64,000 bases of DNA from a virus. Under the pieces are notes generated by a model. That model was not told the origin of the DNA. It saw only the letters and a list, made by a program, of their open reading frames with translations, and made no database searches. Positions 33,599 to 42,912 of the stretch are shown here, one piece after another; the first letter of the stretch is position 1; each line of letters begins with the position of its first letter. A program made the position numbers and the translations under genes. Where the stretch lies: positions 1 to 64,000 of IMG/VR virus record IMGVR_UViG_3300017963_000277. One strand, given 5' to 3'.

Positions 33599-36500
33599 AT
33601 GACGATAGACGAGCTATTTGATGTTGTAGAAGAGACTACTACAACGACCGGCACCGGAGCGTTAACGGTAGGTGGAGCGACTACTTGGCACGAGTCGTTC
33701 AACGATACCGTTGCGGACGGCGGTGAATGCGTTATCCATATCCGTCACCAAGAAGCAGATGAATGGGAAATCTGCGAGTCCGTCTACACCCACGCTTCTA
33801 CTTCGCTTAGTCGCGGTACGCTCCTTCGTTCCTCTACGGGTTCCAGAGTAAATTTCTCAGCCGGTACTAAAGACGTTTGGCTAGTCGTCGGAGCCAAGCG
33901 AACTATCTTCATGAACGATGAGGGTAGGGTAGCTATCAACGATCTAAATAGCACCGACGTTTTCTACATCTCTCATAACGGAACCTACAACCTATTCGAA
34001 ACGACGGCAGGAGCGTTCCGCTTTACCGGAGACAGTAGCCTAGGCGATGCGATTATCGCGGTAGACGTAGCGGGTGCCGGTAATGAGTACGGTAGGCTCC
34101 GCGTATTCGACGAAGACGATGCAGAGTGGGTAGACATCTACGCTTCTGGAGGCTACGCCGTCGTTCAGTGTAACTCCTCTGGTACCGGAGAAAGCGGATT
34201 AGACCTACAGCTAACCGGAGACTGTGACGCAGCGTTTTTTAGAGGGGTAGCCGATGGCGAGAACCCCTACTTGAGAGTCTACGGCTACGATACGGTAGCA
34301 GGAGCAGCCAAAGCTCTAGCTTTCTTCGTAGCCACGGATGGGGCTGCGTGTTTAGCTTCATCTTCAGGAGAGACTATAGAACTGCGTCCGGAAGGTTCAA
34401 CAGGTTACCGCGTTAAGGTAGAACCTGACGCCCACACCATTATCGTCTCTAATGGCACTATAGGTATTTCCAACCTCGACAATGCTTGGTTGTTAATCGG
34501 AGATTCGACTACCGGCTTAGGGATGGATACCAACGAGATATTCTTTGCCGGATCTGGAACTACTCACTTTGGTAATCTCGACGCCCAAGCCTTACGGTTC
34601 TATACAGACTCAGCCGTTAGGATGTCGCTGGACTCTACTGGAGACCTCGACGTAGCTAACAACATCGACCTCCACGGGAACTTAGAACTTGAAGCTTGTA
34701 TCGGTTCTTCTGCCGGAGTTATTGAAGTAGACGGCAATCGCTTTCTACATAGCTATAGTCATGAGACCGGAGACACTGCGGTACCCGCTGGTAAGAACAC
34801 TTTCTTAGGAGAGTACGCGGGCAACCATACCGGCGGAGCATCTGCGACTAAAGTATATCACGCTTCGTACAATACCGGCTTAGGGGCAAAAGCGTTAGTA
34901 GCTCTAGACAACGGTAGATATAACACAGCAGTTGGTTATCGGGCAGGGTACTCAGTGGAGGATGGTATATCTAACTCCTACCTTGGAGCTAACGCGGGTA
35001 AGAACAACGTCAACGGGGGCTATAACAATCACGTAGGCTTTGGATCTTTCTATACCTCTACAGCCGGAGAGTATAACATCGGGCTAGGTTCGTATACCGG
35101 CTACTACGTATCCTCTGGTAAGAATAACATCTTCATCGGGCATAACGCTGGTCGCTACTACACTGGGAATAATAACCTAGAGACTTCCAACTACTGCGTT
35201 GTAATCGGCGGTGAAGCCGAAGTCCTAGAGGATGGTTCGTCAAACGAAATAGTCATCGGCTACGCAGCGATAGGTCACGGCGATGCTACTTGTACTATTG
35301 GTAACAGTGGGATCACTGAATACTACTTCGCCGGTACTCTAGCCGTAGATACCAATGACGTAGATACGACCTACAAAGGTATCTTCGGTGATCCTTCTTC
35401 GGGTGCGGGAAAGATAGCGTTGGGGCGAGACGGGTTAAGTGAAGGAGGTATCTATTGGTGTCGTACCACTTCGTTTACGGTTGACGCTTCGCTCTATATG
35501 GACGCCGATGAAGACCTCTACTTGAAGAATGATTTTGGTGGGGATGTATACGTTGAGTCTGCCGGGAACGGCTACTTGGATTTCGCAGATCTTAGATTAG
35601 ATGCCGACGACTTTGAATGTTACGCCAAGCTAAACGTCTACGCTGCGAGTGGTGATATTATTATCGCAGACTTCAACGGGCAGAGTAACGGTGAAGCTTA
35701 TGCTCGTATCGTAGTAGATTCAGCCTCTGGAGCAGACTCCCAACTTTCCTTCCAGGAAGCAGGGACCACCCGTTGGACTATCGGGAACGATGGGGACGAT
35801 AGTGACAAGCTAAAGTTCATGGCGTCAGCTGGAGCGTTCGACGGTACGGAAGTTCTCGAACTAGAAAGTGGAGGAGACTTAAACCTACTCGCAGGTAACT
35901 TCGACCTATTAGACACCGACGATTCTAGTGAGGGCGTTATTACTAAAGGCGGGACGCGGTTCTTACACAACTTCCACGACGCGACTGGAGGTGGGGCGGT
36001 ACCAGAAGGTAATAACGTTTTTCTTGGTGAAGATGCGGGCAATTTTACTGTCGGTTCAACAGCTACTCAAACGTACCACGGTTCACGACTAGTTGGGATC
36101 GGAGCTGATAGTTTACAGTCTATCACCACCGGGCATAGCAACGTAGCAGTCGGTAAGACGGCTATGAAGTCAGCTCAAACTTCGCAGTACTGCGTCGCTC
36201 TTGGTCCCTATACTCTAGCGAATATACAAACTGTTCACAACCACGTAGCTATAGGCTATCAAGCGTTAAACAAAATAACCACCGGATCAAGTTCAGTAGC
36301 GGTTGGTTATCGAGCCGGGATGTACTATACCGGTGACCTTGACTTAACTGATTGTTCGAACGGGGTCTATATCGGTAAGAGTACCTTGGCTCTTGAGGAT
36401 GGAGTTGATAATGAAATAGTCATCGGAGCGAATACAACCGGCAACGGTTCTAATACAGTCACGATCGGCAACTCTTCTATCACGGATACCTACCTTCAGG

Positions 36501-39500
36501 GCGATGTGGATATCGAGGGTGGGTTAACGGTAAGTGGTGGGAACTTATACATCACTGGGGCTTACAACCTATACCTTCAAAATGCTGAGTACATTGGTTG
36601 GGAAGATTCTGGCGGGAGTTATCGTAGTACCATCACAGTAAGCAATACTGATAACTTGCTGCTTGGTAATACCAATCTAGACGATGTTATTTTTAAGGTG
36701 GGTACCCTAGGTGAAGCGGTTTGGATAAAGGAAACAACCGGTTACGTTGGTATAGGTACATCTAGCCCATCAGCCCTCTTAGATGCTAGACAATCTGGTG
36801 GGGCTGCCGGTGATCTATTTCACCTACGTGATACCACAGACTCCGTAGATTTATTCTGTCGTTATGATGGGGATAATTATGGCTTGTATAGTGAAAACAG
36901 TGGTGGAGGATATAACTATCTGACTTTTGAAGACACGACTGGTTACATCGGTATCGGTACTGACGATCCTGGTTACCAGCTTGAAGTCAACGGTGATGGT
37001 TATTTTGCCGCCGACCTTACGGTTGCCGGTGATGTTCTTCCTGATGCCACGAACACCTACACTCTCGGAGACAGTACTGATAGATGGCTTGGGGTATACC
37101 TTGAAAGTACAATAAACATCGGTGCGAGTGTAGGTACTATCAGGTCTGAACGTACCACCTACGACCACGACGGTTTAAGAATACGAACACCTAATGAAGC
37201 TGGTACAAGTACTGATCGCCTACAATTTACCACTGGTATGGCTTACGGAGATACTAGTGAGTCACGCATCACGTTCCTTAACTGTTCTAACTACCTCTTC
37301 AAAGATGGTCTTGTTAAGGTGGTAGACGGTAATCTTGAAATCGCAGCCGGTGATATCGAAATTGACGCTGGTGGTGCTATTAAAATCTACGACAGTACCG
37401 ATACTGACTTCATGAATATTAGTCATAGCGGTAGCGTCAACTTATTCGAAACGAATGCGGGAGCGTTCGAGTTTACCGCCGATAGCTCTTTGACTAATGC
37501 GGGTATCACGGTTCAGGTTAAAGGTATCGGGACGGGCTACGGCAGAATCAAAGTCTTTGACGAAGACGACGATGAGTACGTAGACATCTACGCGGATGGG
37601 GGTTACGCTGTAGTCCAATGTAACTCTACCGGTACTGGCGAGAACGGACTTGACCTACAACTTACCGGCGATTGCGATGCGGCTTTCTTTAGAGCAGCCG
37701 GTAGCGGTGAAAACCCCGTACTAAGAGTTTACGGTTACGACACCGGAGAGTCGGCTACACGGGCATTGGCGTTCTACGTAGACGCTACCGGTACAGCGAA
37801 TATAACGACTTCTGGCGGTGAGGATCTAAAACTAGAACCGGGTAATGACGTACTAATCGAAGCGGATACAATCTGGGGAGACGGTAACTCCTTGAAGGTG
37901 GTCGACTCTACGGGCAGCGACTTCTTTAGGATGAGTCATAGCGGTACGGTAAACCTCTTTGAGACAAACGCTGGAGCTTTCGAGTTTACCGGTGACTCGT
38001 CTCTAGGAAACGCGATCATCACCGCCCAAGTAAAAGGAGCAGGTACAGAGTACGGACGGTTCAAAGTCTTCGACGAAGATGACGCGGAGTTTGTTGATAT
38101 CTACGCTTCGGGCGGGTATGCCGTAGTCCAGTGTAATTCTACGGCTACCGGTGAAGCTGGATTAGACTTACAACTCACGGCGGATTGTGACGCGGCGTTC
38201 TTTAGAGCTGCGGCTGCTGGAGAGAATCCTTTCCTCAGGATATACGGAGACGACGGCGGAACAGCTAAAGCGATGGCTCTTTGGGTAGGCACCGATGGTA
38301 CTGCCGCTATAGCCTCTGCTTCTGGGGAGGATATATCGTTACGCCCAGCGGGAACTTCTGCGGATGAGTTACTTATCGAAGCTGGTGGAGCGGTTACGGC
38401 TAACGGAGACCTAACGGTAGACACCGCTGACCTCTACCTAAACGAAACTACCGAAGCGGATCAAACGGGTATCGTTTACAAAGGTTCCAACGCTTGGATA
38501 CACGACTTCACTCCTACCGACTCGGATGGCTTTAACGTATTCATCGGAGAGAACGCCGGTAACTTTACGATGAATCCGACGGTAGCCGGAACCCACTGCG
38601 AAGGTTTAGTTGGTATCGGCTACAACTGCCTCAATTCGATAACGACTGGTTACCGAAACGTAGCCCTTGGTGCGGCTACGATGCCGGCCGCCACAGAAGC
38701 CTTTTACTGTATGGCGATTGGGTACGCTGCTCTTAACGCTTGTACGACCGGTTACGAGAATGTTGCTATCGGTGCGGTATCTCTCTTCGGTACGACTGAG
38801 GGCGTACGTAATACTGCTATCGGTAACGAAGCAGGGCGAACGAACGAGACTGGAAGCTACAACGTTTGGATTGGTAACGAGTCAGGCTACAACGCTTCGG
38901 CAGCAGACGATAAACACTATCAAATTTGCATCGGCCATCAAGCCTACTGTACCGGTCATTACGGAATAGCTATCGGCAAGCAAGTTGTCTCCGCATTAGA
39001 CGAATGCCGTATCGGTTCTTCTGAGATTGAGAATACCTACTTGATGGGTAACTTGATGTTAGACGGAGCCACTGGACCTACAGCTAACAACGATTCAACT
39101 CTTTCGCTGCCGGACAATACCAATGACCCGACTATAACTGCCGGTGAAGTTACTCTATCAAACGTTGATGGAGACTTCGTAGTTAGTACCGACAGCGATA
39201 AAACTTTGCGGTTGGCTAGCGTTGCCTATAAGGATGAGTTGGTTCCACCTAACGCTATCCGCCGTGGTTCGTCGGCACCTGACTGGGAATCGTTTGCTCC
39301 AAGCGGTAACTTGGAAGCCATGGGCTTCGATGATAGTACGGAGCAGGAAGTGTTTTTCGACGTTCAGTTAAACCACGACTACAAAGAAGGAGAGGACATC
39401 TACCCTCACGTCCACTGGTCTCCCGGAGGAACGGGAACTGGAACAGTACGCTGGGGATTAGAATACTCATGGGCGAACGTTGATGCTGCGTTTGCTGCTT

Positions 39501-39733
39501 CAACTACAGTCTACGTCGAAGATGATGGAAGTGGTACCGCTTGGGACCAACAGGTAGCTGCTTGGTCTGCTCTTTCTGGTACCGGCAAAACTATTAGTTC
39601 TATATTGAAGTGTCGTTTGTTCCGCGATGCTAGTCACGCTAACGATGACTATACCGGAGACGCATACTTCAATGGTTTCGATTTTCACATACCAGTGGAT
39701 ACGCTGGGTAGTAGAGAGGAATGGGTTAAATGA
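33599..39733 (+). CDS. Giant modular tail fibre / adhesin
   Basis: The 2044-residue protein starts with a probable virion-attachment domain of about 110 residues. The shaft carries two duplicated modules, each present three times: module A (FETxAGAFxFT, then FDEDDxExVDIYAxGGYAVVQ) and module B, made of YadA/trimeric-autotransporter-like repeats (for example NTAVGYRAG, NNIFIGHNAG, NTAIGNEAG). A C-terminal beta domain (VQLNHDYKEGEDIYPHVHW) probably binds the receptor. It is likely a trimeric fibre. The gene lies between neck and tail-tube genes, unlike the usual position after the tape measure. Confidence 0.8.
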   Translation: MTIDELFDVVEETTTTTGTGALTVGGATTWHESFNDTVADGGECVIHIRHQEADEWEICESVYTHASTSLSRGTLLRSSTGSRVNFSAGTKDVWLVVGAKRTIFMNDEGRVAINDLNSTDVFYISHNGTYNLFETTAGAFRFTGDSSLGDAIIAVDVAGAGNEYGRLRVFDEDDAEWVDIYASGGYAVVQCNSSGTGESGLDLQLTGDCDAAFFRGVADGENPYLRVYGYDTVAGAAKALAFFVATDGAACLASSSGETIELRPEGSTGYRVKVEPDAHTIIVSNGTIGISNLDNAWLLIGDSTTGLGMDTNEIFFAGSGTTHFGNLDAQALRFYTDSAVRMSLDSTGDLDVANNIDLHGNLELEACIGSSAGVIEVDGNRFLHSYSHETGDTAVPAGKNTFLGEYAGNHTGGASATKVYHASYNTGLGAKALVALDNGRYNTAVGYRAGYSVEDGISNSYLGANAGKNNVNGGYNNHVGFGSFYTSTAGEYNIGLGSYTGYYVSSGKNNIFIGHNAGRYYTGNNNLETSNYCVVIGGEAEVLEDGSSNEIVIGYAAIGHGDATCTIGNSGITEYYFAGTLAVDTNDVDTTYKGIFGDPSSGAGKIALGRDGLSEGGIYWCRTTSFTVDASLYMDADEDLYLKNDFGGDVYVESAGNGYLDFADLRLDADDFECYAKLNVYAASGDIIIADFNGQSNGEAYARIVVDSASGADSQLSFQEAGTTRWTIGNDGDDSDKLKFMASAGAFDGTEVLELESGGDLNLLAGNFDLLDTDDSSEGVITKGGTRFLHNFHDATGGGAVPEGNNVFLGEDAGNFTVGSTATQTYHGSRLVGIGADSLQSITTGHSNVAVGKTAMKSAQTSQYCVALGPYTLANIQTVHNHVAIGYQALNKITTGSSSVAVGYRAGMYYTGDLDLTDCSNGVYIGKSTLALEDGVDNEIVIGANTTGNGSNTVTIGNSSITDTYLQGDVDIEGGLTVSGGNLYITGAYNLYLQNAEYIGWEDSGGSYRSTITVSNTDNLLLGNTNLDDVIFKVGTLGEAVWIKETTGYVGIGTSSPSALLDARQSGGAAGDLFHLRDTTDSVDLFCRYDGDNYGLYSENSGGGYNYLTFEDTTGYIGIGTDDPGYQLEVNGDGYFAADLTVAGDVLPDATNTYTLGDSTDRWLGVYLESTINIGASVGTIRSERTTYDHDGLRIRTPNEAGTSTDRLQFTTGMAYGDTSESRITFLNCSNYLFKDGLVKVVDGNLEIAAGDIEIDAGGAIKIYDSTDTDFMNISHSGSVNLFETNAGAFEFTADSSLTNAGITVQVKGIGTGYGRIKVFDEDDDEYVDIYADGGYAVVQCNSTGTGENGLDLQLTGDCDAAFFRAAGSGENPVLRVYGYDTGESATRALAFYVDATGTANITTSGGEDLKLEPGNDVLIEADTIWGDGNSLKVVDSTGSDFFRMSHSGTVNLFETNAGAFEFTGDSSLGNAIITAQVKGAGTEYGRFKVFDEDDAEFVDIYASGGYAVVQCNSTATGEAGLDLQLTADCDAAFFRAAAAGENPFLRIYGDDGGTAKAMALWVGTDGTAAIASASGEDISLRPAGTSADELLIEAGGAVTANGDLTVDTADLYLNETTEADQTGIVYKGSNAWIHDFTPTDSDGFNVFIGENAGNFTMNPTVAGTHCEGLVGIGYNCLNSITTGYRNVALGAATMPAATEAFYCMAIGYAALNACTTGYENVAIGAVSLFGTTEGVRNTAIGNEAGRTNETGSYNVWIGNESGYNASAADDKHYQICIGHQAYCTGHYGIAIGKQVVSALDECRIGSSEIENTYLMGNLMLDGATGPTANNDSTLSLPDNTNDPTITAGEVTLSNVDGDFVVSTDSDKTLRLASVAYKDELVPPNAIRRGSSAPDWESFAPSGNLEAMGFDDSTEQEVFFDVQLNHDYKEGEDIYPHVHWSPGGTGTGTVRWGLEYSWANVDAAFAASTTVYVEDDGSGTAWDQQVAAWSALSGTGKTISSILKCRLFRDASHANDDYTGDAYFNGFDFHIPVDTLGSREEWVK
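33968..34430 (+). repeat. Fibre module A, copy 1
   Basis: Residues 124-277 of the fibre. Shares ISHxGxxNLFETxAGAF and GGYAVVQCNSxxTGE with copies at 37418-37867 and 37931-38395. The latter two are nearly adjacent and closer to each other than to this one, pointing to a recent tandem duplication after an older one. Confidence 0.75.
34724..35340 (+). repeat. Fibre module B, copy 1 (YadA-like head repeats)
   Basis: Residues 376-580. RFLHSYS, KNTFLGEYAGN, then repeats of about 20 residues with N-x-x-x-G-x-x-A/S-G (NTGLGAKAL, NTAVGYRAG), ending in SNEIVIGYAA and TIGNSGITEYY. Related to 35930-36495 and 38468-39055. Confidence 0.75.
35930..36495 (+). repeat. Fibre module B, copy 2
   Basis: Residues about 778-966. 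RFLHNFHDATGGGAVPEGNN, NVFLGEDAGNFT, then SSSVAVGYRAG, NEIVIGANTTGNGSNTVTIG. Same order as copy 1, with substitutions and small length changes. Confidence 0.75.
37418..37867 (+). repeat. Fibre module A, copy 2
   Basis: Residues 1274-1423. SHSGSVNLFETNAGAFEFT, VFDEDDDEYVDIYADGGYAV, DLQLTGDCDAAFFRAAGSGE. Lies 63 bases before copy 3. Confidence 0.75.
37931..38395 (+). repeat. Fibre module A, copy 3
   Basis: Residues 1445-1599. SHSGTVNLFETNAGAFEFTG, VFDEDDAEFVDIYASGGYAV, DLQLTADCDAAFFRAAAAGE. Leads directly into module B copy 3. Confidence 0.75.
38468..39055 (+). repeat. Fibre module B, copy 3
   Basis: Residues about 1624-1819. Starts WIHDFTPTDSDGFNVFIGEN, then NVALGAATM, NVAIGAVSL, NTAIGNEAG, NVWIGNESG, and closes with CRIGSSEIENTYLMG, matching the endings of the other B copies. 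Confidence 0.75.
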
Positions 39734-40038
39734 GTGACGCTATTGTAATCACAGATCCGACTGAAGCCGAACTTCTTCGACGCTGGAGAAGGAAAGGACC
39801 AACCGCCCAAAAGGATGCACCGCTACAGACTGGTAAACGTTACGTAGCTCTACTTATCGAGATGACCGACGATACGCCGTTGGCTACTATCGAAGCGTTT
39901 CTGGAGAACAATGATAAGGTCTCTGACGCTTTAGCTTTGGCTGAGTATACTACGCCGGAAACGATACCCGACAACACCGCTCTTCAAGCTCAGGTACGTA
40001 TGAGAGTCCAACTTCGAAGCCAGCCCGAAGAAGAGTAA
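39730..40038 (+). CDS. Hypothetical 102-residue fibre-associated protein
   Basis: ATGA overlap with the fibre stop shows coupled translation. The protein is acidic at its ends, with LLIEMTDDTPLATIEAFLEN and TALQAQVRMRVQLRSQP. It may be a chaperone or partner of the fibre, judging only by position. Confidence 0.6.
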   Translation: MSDAIVITDPTEAELLRRWRRKGPTAQKDAPLQTGKRYVALLIEMTDDTPLATIEAFLENNDKVSDALALAEYTTPETIPDNTALQAQVRMRVQLRSQPEEE

Positions 40039-40071
40039 CCAAACCAGTAGCCGCCTAACCGGAGAGTACCG

Positions 40072-41700
40072 ATGTTGCTATACCCTCGAAACGCTTTGTA
40101 TCCGCCGGCAGTTTATGCCAAGCCCAGAAACGCAGCGGACAATCTAGGCATTGGCAGCGGGGTAACCGGATACCACATCGTTACTGATCCGGTTACGGGT
40201 GCTACTACTCGAACAGCTACGGCTAACGGTAATCCCTCCCACGTCGCTGGCGGGCTTTGGAAGTACGTACCGACTCAAGGTGAGACCGACTACGAAGAGT
40301 TCGCCATCGAGTTCTATAAGAATACCGCATCGGGTTACGGCGAGATAGTTCCTATCATTACCGCCGACGAACCTCTTACTAAAGCAGCGAAGCAACTGTA
40401 CGGCGTACGGGATTGGCCGATCTACAAAAAGACTATTCTGTTCGCTACTGAACCGGACGACAACGGACTGGCTACTTGGCCCTATATCGTCTACGACCAA
40501 GACGAAGAACCAGCCCCATGGCGATGCTACTACACTGCCAGAGATGGGAATGGCAAGTACTGCATCCGCGTTCGTACTTCTAGTGACGGCTTGACTGGCT
40601 GGTCTACTGGAACTACCTGCGTCTCAGCCGGTGGTTCTGGCGAGTGGAACGAAGACGGCGTATGGTGTGGTATCCCGACAAGGGTTGGTAGTGGCGATTG
40701 GCGAATGATTGCTACCGGACGTAACGCAGCCCAAACCGTTGTATCGGTAGGTTACTACTCATCGTCATCCGGGTTGGCGGGTTGGCTCGGTCCGAACGGT
40801 CATTGGTTGAACATCGAAGGGAACAACCCGGTTATGTCTCCGTCGTTAGGCTGGGAGCACGATAGCTGCGAATGCACCGGACTTATCTACGATGACGACA
40901 TCAATAAGTATGTTATGTACTATACTAATCTAGCGACTACCGCTCAGCGTCTAACGTTTCCGGCGTTCGCTCGTAAGGTCGGCAGAGCTACCTCTACTAA
41001 TATGGAAGACTGGACTAAAGACGGTGACCCGATATTCGGAGCCAGCGATACTGGCTACGAACGGCAACCCTATCACGGCTACTACTCGGGCAACGCTTTT
41101 CGTAACGGTTCAACCGGTCTATTCAATATCGCCGTAGCGGAGTACGGACCTAACAGCGACTACTCCCAATTTCGTTTGTACGAATGTCCTACGTCGGACT
41201 TTCCGAGAGATAAGCGGAGGCCGGTTAGCACGATTATGTCTACTCAAGACTTCGAATATCCTAACCAAGAGGTAGACATCCTTTCGTTCGCAGGAGATGA
41301 TATCCGCAACCAAGAGTTTACTCAGGCCGGAGAGATCAGAGCCTACTTCGGTTGTAAGCACGATGGGACTTGGAGTATCGCCGTTATGAAACAACCGTCG
41401 ATGCTAGAAGCTCTACGCTGGGTACCGAATATCGCAGAAAGGCTCACGCCGTTCCTAGATAGTCAACGCTGGGATAAAGCAACTGAAGAGATACTTACGA
41501 CGGCTAGAACGGAGAGCTACGCAAGTCAAGGAAGTGAAGCTTCAGTCGTTGAACTGCTTTACATGCTTCAGCAGTTCCTAACTCAGTTTGCTATAACAAA
41601 CGGAAGGAGAACAGTCTACCAACTCGATGGAACCTCAATAGCAGGTAAGTTTGACTACAACCACGTCTCCAATCCTACTTCGCTGGAGAGAGTCGAATGA
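40072..41700 (+). CDS. Beta-propeller glycosidase-like virion protein
   Basis: The 542-residue protein shows propeller-blade repeats around Trp/Tyr and acidic residues: ILFATEPDDNGLATWPYIVY, YYTARDGNGKYCIRVRTSSD, CTGLIYDDDINKYVMYYTN, VGRATSTNMEDWTKDGDP. This resembles the GH43/GH32-type five-bladed propellers with alternating S-x-D-x-x-x-W motifs. It may trim capsular or envelope polysaccharide during adsorption. The N-terminal 30 residues look like an attachment segment and the C-terminal 100 are helical. Catalytic acids cannot be placed with confidence. Confidence 0.65.
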   Translation: MLLYPRNALYPPAVYAKPRNAADNLGIGSGVTGYHIVTDPVTGATTRTATANGNPSHVAGGLWKYVPTQGETDYEEFAIEFYKNTASGYGEIVPIITADEPLTKAAKQLYGVRDWPIYKKTILFATEPDDNGLATWPYIVYDQDEEPAPWRCYYTARDGNGKYCIRVRTSSDGLTGWSTGTTCVSAGGSGEWNEDGVWCGIPTRVGSGDWRMIATGRNAAQTVVSVGYYSSSSGLAGWLGPNGHWLNIEGNNPVMSPSLGWEHDSCECTGLIYDDDINKYVMYYTNLATTAQRLTFPAFARKVGRATSTNMEDWTKDGDPIFGASDTGYERQPYHGYYSGNAFRNGSTGLFNIAVAEYGPNSDYSQFRLYECPTSDFPRDKRRPVSTIMSTQDFEYPNQEVDILSFAGDDIRNQEFTQAGEIRAYFGCKHDGTWSIAVMKQPSMLEALRWVPNIAERLTPFLDSQRWDKATEEILTTARTESYASQGSEASVVELLYMLQQFLTQFAITNGRRTVYQLDGTSIAGKFDYNHVSNPTSLERVE

Positions 41701-41984
41701 GTATAGCTAGTGTAGTTCTTAACGGGATGGGACCTTGGGGTGTAGGTAGTATTTATCTGGTAGCTACTATGGGGATGTTAGATAGTACCGACACGGCGTA
41801 TGACTTCGTTCCTGGAGTAGAGTTAACCGTAGAGGATAACCGCCCTCATTATCTTCTCCAGGATAATCGGCCCCAACTTACAGTAGAGGATAACCGCCCC
41901 CACGAGACAGTAGAGGATAACCGACCCCACTACAGCGTACCGGATAACCGCCCCCATCTATCGGTTAGGGAGACAAGCCAATGA
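41697..41984 (+). CDS. DNRPH tandem-repeat protein
   Basis: The 95-residue protein has a hydrophobic N-terminal half (IASVVLNGMGPWGVGSIYLV) that may be a membrane or packing segment. Five consecutive units of the pattern xTVEDNRPHx follow, plus a partial one. Repeats of this kind are rigid or beta-stacked in surface proteins. ATGA overlaps link it to the propeller gene and the next gene. Function unknown. Confidence 0.6.
   Translation: MSIASVVLNGMGPWGVGSIYLVATMGMLDSTDTAYDFVPGVELTVEDNRPHYLLQDNRPQLTVEDNRPHETVEDNRPHYSVPDNRPHLSVRETSQ
41829..41966 (+). repeat. Tandem repeats of about 27 bases encoding TVEDNRPH units
   Basis: The core GAGGATAACCGCCCC (or close variants such as CAGGATAATCGGCCC) recurs five times at a spacing of 24-30 bases. 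Units 3 and 4 are almost identical, the sign of slippage or unequal exchange. Confidence 0.8.
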
Positions 41985-42322
41985 CTTTAGAATTGTCTGA
42001 AATATTTACGCTAAGTGAAGGAGATACCGAAGCGGTAGCCCTCGACTACTCCGACTGGTTGGACGAAGGAGAGCTACTTACTGGTACTCCTACAGTCGTA
42101 GAAGTTACCACGACAGACCTTACCCTAGCTAGCAAAAGAGTTAATACAACTGCTTTTGAGCACGCTCATACGGGTAACCAAGTGGCTGTAGGACAAGCGG
42201 TTCAGTTTACCGTTACAGGAGGTAGTTCAAGCAGTAGCCCTTACTCAATAAAGGTGACGGTGTCTACGGACGCTACGCCTGCGCGTACGAAAGAGGTTAT
42301 TGTAAAACTGAACTTTACGTAG
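41981..42322 (+). CDS. Hypothetical beta-sandwich-like protein
   Basis: The 113-residue, beta-strand-rich, Thr/Ser-rich protein (VEVTTTDLTLASKRVNTTAF, AVQFTVTGGSSSSSPYSIKV) with a C-terminal strand KEVIVKLNFT is reminiscent of small Ig-like phage domains. ATGA overlap with the repeat gene. It probably belongs to the virion surface or baseplate. Low specificity. Confidence 0.55.
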   Translation: MTLELSEIFTLSEGDTEAVALDYSDWLDEGELLTGTPTVVEVTTTDLTLASKRVNTTAFEHAHTGNQVAVGQAVQFTVTGGSSSSSPYSIKVTVSTDATPARTKEVIVKLNFT

Positions 42323-42323
42323 T

Positions 42324-42494
42324 ATGGAACGTATAGATTCTCGTGGAATGGCTAGCAGATCTTTGGAACAAGCTAAACTAATAGAACGGGTTAAGAAGTT
42401 AGAAACGAAGCTGGACGAAGTTTCGACGAAGTTAGATGAGCTCAGGAGTTGGTTAGAGAGGGTTCAACGGGATGGCTGTAATTGTAGACAGTAA
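42324..42494 (+). CDS. Short coiled-coil protein
   Basis: The 56-residue product has a perfect heptad-like stretch (RVKKLETKLDEVSTKLDELR, then SWLERVQ) and ends with a Cys pair (CNC). It starts one base after the previous stop and overlaps the next gene by 23 bases. The heptad pattern supports real coding. Confidence 0.55.
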   Translation: MERIDSRGMASRSLEQAKLIERVKKLETKLDEVSTKLDELRSWLERVQRDGCNCRQ

Positions 42495-42900
42495 AGGGGT
42501 AGACAAAGCTATAAAGAAGCTCCGCCTCAAAGCTCGTAAAGAGAATCGTGAGGACGTTATCGTAGCGTATACTCAGAACTACGCTATGCACGTCCACGAG
42601 AATCTAGGAGCCTACCATCACGTAGGGCAAGCGAAGTTCCTAGAGAAACCTTTCAGGGAACTAGGACGAGAACTAGTCAGGCTTATCGCGTCAGTTTACA
42701 AGCAGAGGGGTTCACTAACAGATGCTCTAGTCTACGCAGGATTACGGCTACAAAGGGAAAGCCAACTGCTAACGCCGGTAGATACCGGAGCGTTAAAGGC
42801 CAGTGCCTATACCGCGAAAGAGTCTAACGCCCAAGCGGCTGCGGGTAGAGCTTGGGCTGAATCAGAACAGAAGAAACATGGAGCGGACCCATACCGCTAA
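42472..42900 (+). CDS. Tail completion protein (HK97 gp10-like)
   Basis: The 142-residue protein has YAMHVHENLGAYHHVGQAKF (HExxG-like region) and SQLLTPVDTGALKASAY, the canonical VDTGxLxxS motif of HK97 gp10/lambda gpZ-like proteins. These join the head neck to the tail terminator. Position before the terminator and tube genes agrees. Confidence 0.8.
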   Translation: MAVIVDSKGVDKAIKKLRLKARKENREDVIVAYTQNYAMHVHENLGAYHHVGQAKFLEKPFRELGRELVRLIASVYKQRGSLTDALVYAGLRLQRESQLLTPVDTGALKASAYTAKESNAQAAAGRAWAESEQKKHGADPYR

Positions 42901-42912
42901 AGGAGATAAACG

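Noticed and set aside
41829-41966. CRISPR-like array
   Set aside because: Spacing is short, in frame and encodes a protein repeat.
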